In this document: piece by piece, positions 55,061-64,000 of the stretch
Layout of the letters: the number at the start of each line of letters is the position of its first letter
Position numbering within the stretch: position 1 is the first letter of the stretch
Source: Aristolochia californica
Taxonomy: Eukaryota > Streptophyta > Magnoliopsida > Piperales > Aristolochiaceae
Direction: 5' to 3'
NCBI GenBank assembly: GCA_029961685.1
Contig: JARWKL010000008.1
Coordinates: 7,194,501 to 7,258,500, forward strand
DNA: 64,000 nucleotides
Notes under the pieces: model-generated
Told to the model about the DNA's origin: nothing
The model's input: only the letters and a program-made list of their open reading frames with translations
The model's database searches: none
Program-made: the position numbers and the translations under genes

Positions 55061-55503
55061 TGATGATGCCTACCTTTTGTCGATTCGCATGCTGACAATT
55101 CTTTCCCAAGATATAATAGACCTTTTTGCCCTCTACATCCACAATAACATGTATGCCCACAAACTCAGTAGAACCTTTTATGATTGCTCGAACCAGATCG
55201 AATGGAAGATATTTTCTCCTTTTCTTTCAAGAACATTGTAATTTCACCTAGAAACACTAAGAACAATTTCTTCTGCTCTGATCTTGATCCAATAAAAAAT
55301 TTCATGTTGTTTTTGCCCTATATTTCATCTGTGTGTGACAAACCACACACATGTGAGACCATGCATACTTGTGAGCATGAAAGCTTCGCACACACGGATA
55401 TGTGAGTCTCACACAAACTCAAGGGGGATAGAAGGGTTTTTGTATTTAACCTAGGAACTGTGGGACTAATGGAAATGTGACTAAATGAAAAGAAATGCCT
55501 TTA
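55061..55503. other. no recognised gene
   Basis: Short frames only. A minus-strand frame of 60 codons (GIHVIVDVEGKKVYYILGKN, ending at 54978) looks protein-like but is unidentified. Confidence 0.35.
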
Positions 55504-55573
55504 GTCCATGCAAGTCTCAAACTTGTGACCTTTGCATATTAGATGACGCTCTTACCAGCTAAGCTATAGGCAC
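55504..55573 (-). repeat. tRNA-like sequence (tRNA relic or SINE head)
   Basis: On the minus strand GTGCCTATAGCTTAGCTGGT resembles a tRNA 5' half with a good Pol III A box (TAGCTTAGCTGG), and GTTTGAGACTT a degenerate B box (consensus GGTTCGANNCC). The acceptor and anticodon stems do not pair well, so it is not a functional tRNA. Confidence 0.45.
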
Positions 55574-58379
55574 ATGTGCGTATCTCTTATACACGTGTGT
55601 ACTTTTTAGTTTTTCAAAAACTTTGACATTTCCCACTATTTTTTAACAATTGAAAACCGAGATATGATTAGATTGGACAAGGTTCGAGCAATCATTATAT
55701 TATAGCTTTCAATGACAGATGTCATTCAAACTTGAACCAACATCTAGTTGGAATTTTTCCACCCACACTAGTCCTAAGTGAACAAATCATGAACTAGCAC
55801 TTTATGGGCTCTGAGAATACAGAACAACTAAGTGTCAATCATGTATGTGAGTTCTGTCGGCCATGAGTAGGTATCTTGTATTGTGAGTGCCTTTTAGAGA
55901 ATAAGCCTTAATTCTTTGTTAGACTATTGCCCCACAGTCACACCCTCACATTGTCGATATCTCCAAGGATATAATGCATCTCTATATGTTGTTATAATAG
56001 TCTCAATATCATTAAGGTAATACACCAACCTCATATCTGGTACAGTTGAGTACCTACTTCATAGGACATGAATAAAATTTACTTTAATTTGGTGCTCCTA
56101 CCAGTCACTCATTCAGTTTGTTTTTTTCTATTGAACCTTTGTCTTGGGATTTTTAGTCGGATAGGTTGGGTTGCCAGTGATGGTGACTCAAATAATAGGC
56201 TTTAATCCCATCCCGATCGAAGCATAATATACTTGTCCTCTCAACAAGCCCTTGTTAGATAATCTACCATATTTTCCACTAATTTAATATAACTCAAGGT
56301 TATAACTTCAATAGATGTGAACTTCCTCAAAAATTTATATTGAAGCTCAATATGCCTAGAAGATTGGTCTAACAAACTCAAACTACAAATCATCACATCA
56401 ATGAAACCGGTGCCGAATGGTCCAATGACGACGACCTATTCATGCCACTTCCATGGCCCTTTAACGGTTTTAGAAGCCAAAAGATTTACAATATCGAGAT
56501 TTCCATTGCCCAGTTCAACCTATTTTAAAATTTTTTCTAGGCTTAGTGACTTGTTTTAAATTTTTTTATGAGAAGTTTTTCACAATTACTAGAAATCTGT
56601 TGTTAGCATATGAGATTTTAAAATAAATATTTATAGAATATATAACTTTAAAGTGCTAGCATAGTAACAACAATTCTTAATCATAGAATTATGGTATTAA
56701 TATAAATTATTGAATCTCTCAAAAAAATGACATAAATATTAGTTAATAAAAATCAAATATTATTATTATATTAGTTTTTATCACATTATTGAGTCTTCTA
56801 TAGTAATAAATAATTTATTATTTTTAATTTAAACTATGTAAACTTTAGTAATATAGAGTAATTTAATCATTTATAGGAAATAAATATGTAAATTATATCA
56901 ACTTAAAACTATAAACTTTAGATTATATTTTGTTAAATGAGTGTGTCAATTTTGAATCATGTCAAATATATTTTAACTTAATTTCAAATTTTTTTAGAAT
57001 TTAAATTAATGATTTATCTAATTCAAATTACTAATTTTTTATTAAAATAATATATTGGTACGATTAAAAAAAAAGTTGGTCTTTCATAGTTTGGAGGAGA
57101 CTGCCCGTTCTCCTCCTCATTCTATTTGACAAAGGGTGATCTTTGTCCTCTCTTATCTGAAGAAGGGCTGACACCCTCATTCAACAATCAAAGGAGCTGG
57201 ACAACCCTCCTTCCTTGACCAAGTGGGTATCGAAGGAGGGCCAAGGTGTTGACTTGAAGGTATTAAATTAATTTTGATGATAAAAAATACATCAAAACTG
57301 ATTGCTAGTTTTGAATGAATACTTTTGAGTAGAAAAGGCATCAAAAATAAAATTGGCAGCACATTCATTTGACTGATTGAAGACCTATTCAACAACCTAT
57401 GTAAAAACTTAGAATGGCTTCTCAAGAATTTATAAAGATTGTTTGACCAGACTAACTGAAATGAGAGAGAAAAGGCCATGTGTGGATGTGTCCATCCAAG
57501 ATGATCAAATGACCGGGCATATGAAGGCTAGTAGAGAAATGATAAAGTAGAGGACCATTCAATCAAACTGCCACCTATTGAACAAACAGAAGAGAGAAAA
57601 GCTACAGTTAGAGTCAATATGTAGTTGTCCAAATGGCTTAACCATTGATGGGTCGACAAGAAAATAGAGGCAACAAATTTGACCAAAGAAGATTGTTCGA
57701 TTGGATTGACTTAGTTTGAACGGATATGAAGAGAAAAAAGTTACTAGAAGTAACAATTCAGCAAACCGTCCAAATAGATTGAAAAAAAAAAAGAGAAGCA
57801 CCTTATACAGACCATCAGACTAAATCACAACAATTTAAATGTCTCGTTCAAGAAACATTGAAGGAAAAGCGTCAAAAGCTTCAATTAGGTTACCATGGGT
57901 CACCAAAATTTGTAAGTGACCAACCATTTTGATTAGCAACTCAAATAATGAATTTTAGTTATTTTGACAAAAAAAAATTATGATTGATTTGGTGGACTTT
58001 TGCAAAAAGACAAATGGTCATTTTATAAGAGAAACAACTAGAAATGACTATTTTTATATTGTTTGATAGTTGTCTATTTAAATGATTTTGCGCCCTACAC
58101 CGATTGTTACAATGCAAAACAAAGCAAGTAAAGCAAGTAATCCTTTCAAGTTGTATAACTATCAAAACATGGATAAGCAAATTAATAGCTATTGAAAATT
58201 TCTTTTTGTGTCTAAGTGCATTTACCTAGTTTTTGTTGACCATAAGTCCAAAAATGTTGCGTGTGTTGTTAAAAATCACTATGCATTTGTGATCGATTGC
58301 TTTAAGTGTTGTTTGAATTGCACAAATTTAATTAGGGTGTTATTTATCCATTAAAATTTGATAAACCTATTCACAACCC
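55574..58379. other. AT-rich stretch without recognised genes
   Basis: A 50-bp stretch at 56355-56405 repeats part of 54930-54991 (CTCAAACTAC ... CACATCAATGAAAC), possibly a pair of decayed LTR pieces. Otherwise only short frames; 56500-57060 is extremely AT-rich. Confidence 0.4.
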
Positions 58380-58872
58380 TTTGTAGGTTAATTCTTGTAA
58401 GATAACAAGTCATATTAGAGCATTCCAGATAGTATCAAAGATGCTAGCTCTAGTACTTCCCATGCTTTATTTATTGACATGTCCACCACAAAAATTCCAC
58501 TATTTGATGGAGAAAAAGTACATGTTAAATTTTATAGGGAAGAACATGCAAGAGAGACATGGGAATGTGAGAAAAGAAAAGAGAAGAGAGAGCACATTTA
58601 TTTCCACTAAGAAAGGAGTGATATCTTGACTCTCGTACATAATGTCTTTATATAATCTTTGATACTTAAAATCATACTTGAACTAAACTACCCTTTTCTC
58701 AATTACACCCAAACATAACTTGATAGATTTAAACATAAAGACACATTAAACACAACAACAAAATAAATTATAAAAGTCCTCTTTGTTACAACTTCTTCTT
58801 TGAGCTTGCTCCACTTGTGAAACTTCCTCTTTGTAAGACTCATCTTAGACTCCATGAAACCATCTTACTTAA
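58380..58872 (+). mobile_element. copia gag start relic followed by LTR-like sequence
   Basis: A plus-strand frame near 58430-58560 reads STTKIPLFDGEKVHVKF, which resembles the start of copia gag proteins. From about 58630 to 58872 the sequence resembles a diverged family-B LTR on the minus strand (CTACCCTTTTCTCAATTACA, CCCAAACATAACTTG). Confidence 0.4.
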
Positions 58873-59274
58873 TGTAGAATTTAGGATCCTATATGGAGGA
58901 GTTTAGATCAACGAAGAAGAAGAAGAAGAAGAGAGGAAGGAGAGGAGAAGGAGAAGGAGACGGAGAAGAACCAAGATGGAGAGAATTTGGATGAAGGTAG
59001 AAGAAGGCGCGTCGACCAAGTGAGGAGGGAGGCTGGAAGAATTTCTTGAGAAAAGAGGGGAGAGCTTTAATGGTCTACCTCTTAGCCAATGCCTTTATTT
59101 ATAGCTTTACAATACCCTTAGGGTTACAAATTGATAAAATAAGAGACATAAAAAGAACAAATATTTACACCTTTATGCCATCTTTAAGGAAAATATCTTA
59201 TTTTACCCATATGCCACCATAGACGTGTGGGTTGACTAGCCTTGAGCTTGAATGCTTAAGCCCATCTTCCAACA
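58873..59274 (-). repeat. copia-A type 3' LTR on the chimera
   Basis: 402 bp, TGTAGAATTTAGGATCC to CATCTTCCAACA on the plus strand, similar to 10469-10862 over its length. The expected polypurine tract on its right reads CTCGTCCTCAAGC. Confidence 0.88.
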
Positions 59275-59281
59275 CTCGTCC

Positions 59282-59547
59282 TCAAGCAGGAGGAGAAAAG
59301 ACATCATAGATACCCAACTTTTCACATATAAATGATAGGATTTTAGAGGTAATTGGTATAGTGAGGATATCTGCTACTTGTTCTTGAGATGAAACATTTT
59401 TTAGGGAGATTATTCTTGCTTGAAACTTTTCTCGTATAAAGTGACAATCCACCTCAATGTGTTTAGTCCTTTCATAGAAGACTGGATTTGAAGTAATACG
59501 AATGGTTGCTTGGTTATCACAATGTAGACCCATGGAACCTGATCCAC
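59282..59547 (-). pseudogene. copia RNase H C-terminal part in chimera
   Basis: On the minus strand [40 protein letters not shown] and [15 protein letters not shown], ending [16 protein letters not shown]. It equals the end of copia-A pol with a few substitutions (LTKP has become LTIP). Upstream copia sequence is absent; gypsy sequence takes over. Confidence 0.9.
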
Positions 59548-60125
59548 AAGTATGTCCGCCAATGTTGAACAGCCTTGGCCAATCCAATTAGCTCTCATTC
59601 ATAAGCTGGTAGCTTCTGATGATGTGTTGCTAATTGGCGGCTAAAATATGCAATGGGATGCTGATTTTGTTGCAGAACCGCCTCAATACCTCCCCTGGAA
59701 GCGTCACACTCTACCACATATAAGCCCTCAAAGTCAGGTAATTGTAAGACTGGAGTAGAAGCTAATGCTTGTTTGAATTCATTGAAGGATTTTGTAGCTG
59801 CAACGCTCCAATTGAAGTCATTGCATTTCATAAAACTAGTAAAGGGTATGGCCGGCATCCCGTAATCTTTTATGAACTTTCGATAATATTTTGGCAACCC
59901 CAAAAATCCCCTTAAGGCTGATATGTTGTGCGGTTGTGGCCAGTTGATGACTTTTGTAATCTTTTCTTGGTCCTCTATTACACCTTCTGCTGAGATGATG
60001 TGGCCAAGATAGGCAACTTGGGGTTTTCCAAATGAACATTTAGAGTACTTCAAGTAGAGATGATGTGCTTGGAAAAGTTGGGAAAACATGACGTAAGTTT
60101 TCCAAATGTTGGTTCCTTGATGCAT
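59548..60125 (-). pseudogene. gypsy RT end and RNase H N-terminal part in chimera
   Basis: On the minus strand LYLKYSKCSFGKPQVAYLGH, GLPKYYRKFIKDYG, VVECDASRGGIEAVLQQ (first catalytic aspartate of RNase H), PIAYFSRQLATHHQKLPAYE, a stop, then [17 protein letters not shown]. The normal continuation (GR-x-F-x-V-x-TDH) is replaced by copia sequence. Confidence 0.9.
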
Positions 60126-60693
60126 TATAAATCAAAATATCATCAAAGAAGACTAACACAAACTTTCGGGGATAGTCATAGAATACCTCATTCATCAATG
60201 TTTGAAACATGGAAGGTGCGTTCGATAACCCGAATGGCATAACCACAAATTCAAAATGTCCATGGTGAGTACGGAATGTTGTTTTCTCAATTTTGGGAGG
60301 ATGTATTCTAACTTGATGATAATCAAATCGTAAGTCCAACTTGGTAAAAATATGGAAACCATGCAATTCATATAATATATCATCCACCACTGGGATGAGA
60401 AACTTGACTTTGACCTTTTTTGCATTTTGCTCCCTGTAGTCCACACAAAATCTCCAAGTGCCATCATGTTTTTGCAGGAGAAGGACTGGAGAGGAGAATG
60501 GTGACCAGCTGGGTCGGATGAGGCCTTGTTCCATCATTAGGTTGCATTGGTGTTCAATTTTATCCTTTTGGAGGTGTGGATACCTATATGGTCGAACAAC
60601 CACTACCTCTGATCCAGGTTTCAAACAATCTATGATCGAAGTGCCACAAGGGAGGCAGTCCGAAAGGCTCCTGAAATAAGTCACTAAACTCAT
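60040..60693 (-). pseudogene. gypsy reverse transcriptase in chimera
   Basis: A 217-codon open frame. [70 protein letters not shown] and the catalytic FFDDILIY (about 60150-60126) are all readable. A frameshift near 60085 separates it from the next frame, which overlaps it. Confidence 0.9.
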
Positions 60694-60879
60694 CCAATAA
60701 CTTCTTTAAAGTGCTGCTCGGGGGGTCTTGTTTGTGGAGTAGGTTTTTTTGATGGGTCATTTCTGCTTGTCTGCCCTGTAACATCACTTGGCCTCCTTCA
60801 ACCACAAAACTCATAGTTAAGGTAGTAAAACCCCACAAAATTGGGCCCAAGGCTTGCAAGCATTTGATTCCCAGTACCA

Positions 60880-61468
60880 TATCAAATCCAGCTAATGGTA
60901 TGACAAAAAATTCAATAGTAAAATGAGAGGTACCAATAGAAAACTTTACCGCCTTGATGACCCCATAGCTAGGGACTTTGTCTCCATTTGCAACTAAAAC
61001 TGAGGCAATTGGATGAGGCTAGATCTCAAGTTGAAGATGCTTAGCAACCATCATGCTTAAAAAAATTTCGGTACTTCCCGAGTCCACTAACCCTACTAGA
61101 GGTTGTGCTTGAACCATTGGCCGCACTTACATTGTTTTGGCTGACTTCTGTCTAGTAATTGCATTCAAAGAAATCGTTGGTTTGTCCTCCTCTAGAGGTT
61201 CTTCAGTCATGTTCTTTTCTTCCAATGTATCTAACTTCGACCAGAACAATTTTTTACATTGGTGTCCTGCTGTGTAAGGTTCATCATAGTTATAACATAA
61301 GTTCCTTGCCCTTCGATCAACCATCTCAAATTTGTTTAATTTTTGTATATATTGGGATGTTGGACTGTTGGGCTTTGTATCTCCTGCCAAACCATTAATG
61401 GGAGTATTTATTTGGAGCGGCATTGTTGGGAATGATACTTGAGGCGAAATGTTCCTCCCCATTGCCAA
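60880..61468 (-). pseudogene. gypsy gag C-terminus and protease in chimera
   Basis: The segment NLCYNYDEPYTAGHQCKK (zinc-knuckle relic with the same C-to-Y change as G1) is followed by a protease with intact GLVDSGSTEIFLS (about 61095-61060). Stops separate the parts. Confidence 0.82.
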
Positions 61469-61684
61469 CCATGCAATTGTTCCTCCCCCCTACCAATCAG
61501 TACTCCAAATTTGAATTTTCTATTTTTCTTCTAGTGCTCGAGCTAAATTCATTGCTTGGCCCAAATTAGCAGGTGCTTGGAGCTCCTCCTCCAAGTTCAA
61601 AGATTCAATAAGGCCTATTGTAAACAAACTTATATGTTGGTCGACTCTAACCATCCTACTCGGTCAAGCTAATTTTTCTTGAAA

Positions 61685-62306
61685 CTATTTTTGATAAACT
61701 TCCACGGATTCAGTCTGTCTTAATAAAACCAAATCCCCCAATGGGTTGCTGTATACGGGCAGCCCAAACCATATAGTGCATAGCTCCTTAAATTCTTCCC
61801 AATCTAATACCAGTCTCTCCAATTCGACTTGATGAAACCATAGTTGTGTTTCATCGACCATGTGGAAGGTGGCCAAGCCCACCTTATCAAAGTCCGTTAT
61901 TCCTTGATTGGAAAAAAATTCACATCTGTGTAACCAAATTAAGGGGTCGTCAGACCCAGTGAAGGTGGGAAAATCTAATTTTGTATACCTGGGCATAGAA
62001 CCTCCACCCTGTGTAGGGAAACTTTTGCGCCCTGTAGACTACTCTCCCCGTCTGTTGTACAAGTTGTTTTCCAACCTTCGATTAGGGGGCCGATTTATTC
62101 CAGCCACTATCTCAGAAACCCTGCTAGTGATTTGCTCCATCTGTTGTCCGAGTCTAGTCTCCCATGCTGCCATTCGTACATCATTATGTGCGTTCATCTC
62201 TACGTGCATCTCTCTGATTAGCACCTCATTCTCTGCCTGCATCTCTTTGACAATGGTTCTCAGCTCGTCAATGTTGGATGAATCCCCCATGTTACCTTGC
62301 TCTGAT
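61685..62306 (-). pseudogene. gypsy gag in chimera
   Basis: From ATG near 62293 (MGDSSNIDELRTIVKEMQAE) to DPLIWLHRCEFFSNQG, LATFHMVDETQLWFHQVELE and WEEFKELCTIWFGLP. The frame is broken near 62040. The layout and several blocks match G1 gag, so it is the same lineage. Confidence 0.85.
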
Positions 62307-62313
62307 ACCAAGT

Positions 62314-62646
62314 TGTTATGATCCCTGGTCATGGATCTTGTAACACAGCGTTGTGGGAAAGGATCTAGTGTTGAGTCCTACGATTTAGAACAACAAGAGA
62401 AGGATATAGAGCAGATTCGTTCAAGGGAATCTTTTCCATTCTATTCCCTCCCCCCCCCCCCCCCCCCCCCCCCCCAAATGGTGTTCACGACACCAAGAGT
62501 TAAAGAGGAAGAAATTAAAAATATGCCCCTACTTCGACACTACTAGTAAATTGACTTATAAAATAAATTGAAGGCAAATAACTCAATACTCAATGACTCG
62601 GCCACGATGCCTCTGAATGAATCGGTCTGCTATTGAATCCATAACA
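62314..62646 (-). repeat. gypsy 5' LTR of chimera
   Basis: TGTTATGATCCCTGGTC to GAATCCATAACA on the plus strand, 333 bp, related to the G1 LTRs at both ends but much shorter. It holds a 26-base C run (62450-62475). Primer site at 62299-62312. Confidence 0.85.
62450..62475. repeat. poly-C tract
   Basis: 26 C in a row inside the gypsy LTR; G1 LTRs have G runs in the opposite sense at other sites. Confidence 0.93.
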
Positions 62647-62695
62647 ATCATCATTTAAGAAAGCATTTTTGACATCATGTTCAAAGATGGCCATG
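62647..62695 (-). pseudogene. copia RT scrap
   Basis: On the minus strand FEHDVKNAFLNDD, the conserved copia RT block (usually Q/H-x-DVKNAFL-x-GD). It shows that the chimera's right end lies within an older copia element. Confidence 0.6.
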
Positions 62696-62696
62696 A

Positions 62697-62893
62697 ATAG
62701 GGGTGGCATTGAACCAACCCGGTTCATTAGTGGCTCGAGTTCGGCTCGGTTCAATTCGTTTTATCAGGATCTCAGACCAAGTTCGACATCTAAAAAAATC
62801 TCATTTGAGTTAATGAGCCGAACTCAACCAAACCATGGTACGGTTCAAAAGCACACGAGTTGGCTCGTTAACTTAACGAGCGGCTCGGGAGAC
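62697..62893. mobile_element. hAT-like repeat, partial
   Basis: It starts TAGGGGTGGCATTGAACC, the same tip as 41025, followed by GGCTCG / GAGCCG sub-terminal motifs. The other tip is not seen. Confidence 0.45.
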
Positions 62894-64000
62894 AGGAGCT
62901 AGGAACGGGAGTTGACAAGTCGTCTTCAACATCATTCGACCCTTCAACTTCCAATTTGATATTTTTTTTCTTGCTTCTCAAAAATCAGGGGGAAGAGGAA
63001 AGAGGTCACCAAGCTATGGATTCAAAACACGAGGCTTCAAAATTGAGCTTGTAGACTGTCTACAATGGAGAATGATGGCGCCACCTTTGCCAATAACGAC
63101 ACCCGTTTAGCCAGCGGGGTGGAGGACACAGAAGAGGGTTTCGTCGTGAGAGAGTTTGAGAGGTGGCGGAGGGTGCCTTATCAAGGAATGGTGGCGTTGT
63201 TTCACTAAGGACATAGAGCCGTTATAGTCAACATGGTGAGCATCGAAAGAGGGATCCTGTCTGTAGCTCAATATCTCCTCGCTTTCATTCCTTCGCCGTT
63301 CCTTGGTTTGCCTTTCTTCACTCTACTCACATTTCACGTTCTTGCTTGCAGGCAATTGAACTCTTGAGCAACGCTCTTGGGTCAAAAGACTAAGGGCTTT
63401 CCACTTAAATTGAAGGTTTGCGAATTGTGCATTGGAGACATTGTACCTGGGCCTACTCGTGCGTAAGACCGACCCCATGTATTAGGTTGCAGTTTCACAA
63501 GATATTGAGCACTGCAGAACTTAGACAGAGCCCACGTTTTGGGACTATCAGATAGATCGAGGGGACCGAAATCTGTCGAAACGCCTAGTGCCATTCCAAC
63601 TGAACCAAGCACTGATCGATGAACCCCCGACGCTTTTCCCTTGCCTCATCATCACCTATTCTAAACTATTATGTAAGACAATTTAAAATATTTAATTTTT
63701 TATATTGATTTTTAATTTTAATTATTAATATAGTTTTTTTCTAAACTATTCAATTGTAACCGTAGTGTTTAATATCTTTTTAAAATGTATGCATATATGA
63801 ATTTGTAATACATATGTGATAAATTAAATTATTATAATTTTTAATACATATTCTATTATTTCTTACTAAATTTTCATATAGATTTATGAGGCCAAATCAA
63901 GGATAATTATTTTAATCATTTTAATTTTTTATTTTCCATCAATCTTGATCTCATACGCATTTCAGCCATATTTATTCATTCATTTTTATGTTACATTTTA
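62894..64000. other. no recognised gene
   Basis: From 63060 to 63400 there are gene-like features on the plus strand: an ATG-led frame (MENDGATFANNDTRLASGVE), and TTGCTTGCAG, a good splice acceptor, before AIELLSNALGSK at about 63350, which resembles a tetratricopeptide helix. The minus-strand frame 63612-63382 is unidentified. After 63660 the sequence is very AT-rich. Confidence 0.3.

Larger units (their letters stand above)
58873..62646 (-). mobile_element. gypsy-copia chimeric LTR element
   Basis: The right part (62646-59548) is a Ty3/gypsy element with its 5' LTR, primer site, gag, protease, RT and the first part of RNase H. The left part (59547-58873) is the 3' end of a copia-A-like element: the last third of RNase H, polypurine tract and a copia-A 3' LTR. 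No target duplication is visible (CTTAA on the left, ATCAT on the right), as expected for a recombinant. Confidence 0.85.

Noticed and set aside
58868..62651. Single-event insertion of the gypsy-copia chimera with a target duplication
   Set aside because: The flanking five bases are CTTAA and ATCAT; no duplication supports it.
42012..62893. CRISPR-like arrays
   Set aside because: The repeats seen are LTRs, microsatellites or short tandem duplications; no regular spacer arrangement, and the genome is eukaryotic.

Overview
This window looks like nuclear DNA from a flowering plant with a large, repeat-rich genome. It is AT-rich, holds dozens of long terminal repeat (LTR) sequences with plant-type initiator-tRNA-Met primer sites (TGGTATCAGAGC), and carries relics of recognisable plant housekeeping genes. 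I found no intact host gene. Almost everything between positions 1 and 64000 is LTR-retrotransposon DNA, nested and rearranged. The labels used below (copia-A, family B, D, G1, G2) are mine.

Layout. 0-2 kb: remains of a SIRE-like copia element with a decayed gag. 2.8-9.6 kb: a family-B fragment broken by copia-A copy 1. 9.6-17.1 kb: a plus-strand family-B element containing the full copia-A copy 2 (minus strand, perfect 5-bp target duplication) and an EF-1alpha relic. 17.1-28.2 kb: a pile of minus- and plus-strand family-B elements, solo LTRs and an RF298/MIP1-like gene relic. 28.2-34.3 kb: a family-B element split by a defective Ty3/gypsy element (G1). 34.9-36.6 kb: an LTR element carrying an adenosine kinase cDNA fragment, with a D solo LTR inside it. 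37.8-40.3 kb: a complete family-B element. 40.4-41.7 kb: two hAT-like non-autonomous DNA repeats. 41.9-45.5 and 48.1-52.2 kb: two G2 elements filled with pieces of host cDNA. 52.2-55 kb: two copia gag/LTR ends. 58.9-62.6 kb: a gypsy-copia chimera. The intervals 36.6-37.8, 45.9-48.1, 55.6-58.4 and 62.9-64 kb show no gene I can name.

The most interesting signal is gene capture. G2 copy 1 carries, in its own sense orientation and without introns, pieces of xylose isomerase, endoplasmin (HSP90-7) and a vacuolar sorting receptor. G2 copy 2 carries vacuolar H+-pyrophosphatase and two PPR-protein pieces. Other LTR elements carry adenosine kinase, EF-1alpha and an RF298-like piece. This resembles the maize Bs1 type of transduplicating retroelement, but it involves at least eight donor genes within 36 kb. 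Second, the element at 58.9-62.6 kb joins a Ty3/gypsy body to a Ty1/copia 3' end inside the RNase H domain of both. Third, the coding-poor family B keeps the last ~20 codons of a copia pol, a copia-like polypurine tract and copia-like LTR tips, so it is probably a deletion derivative mobilised by copia proteins.
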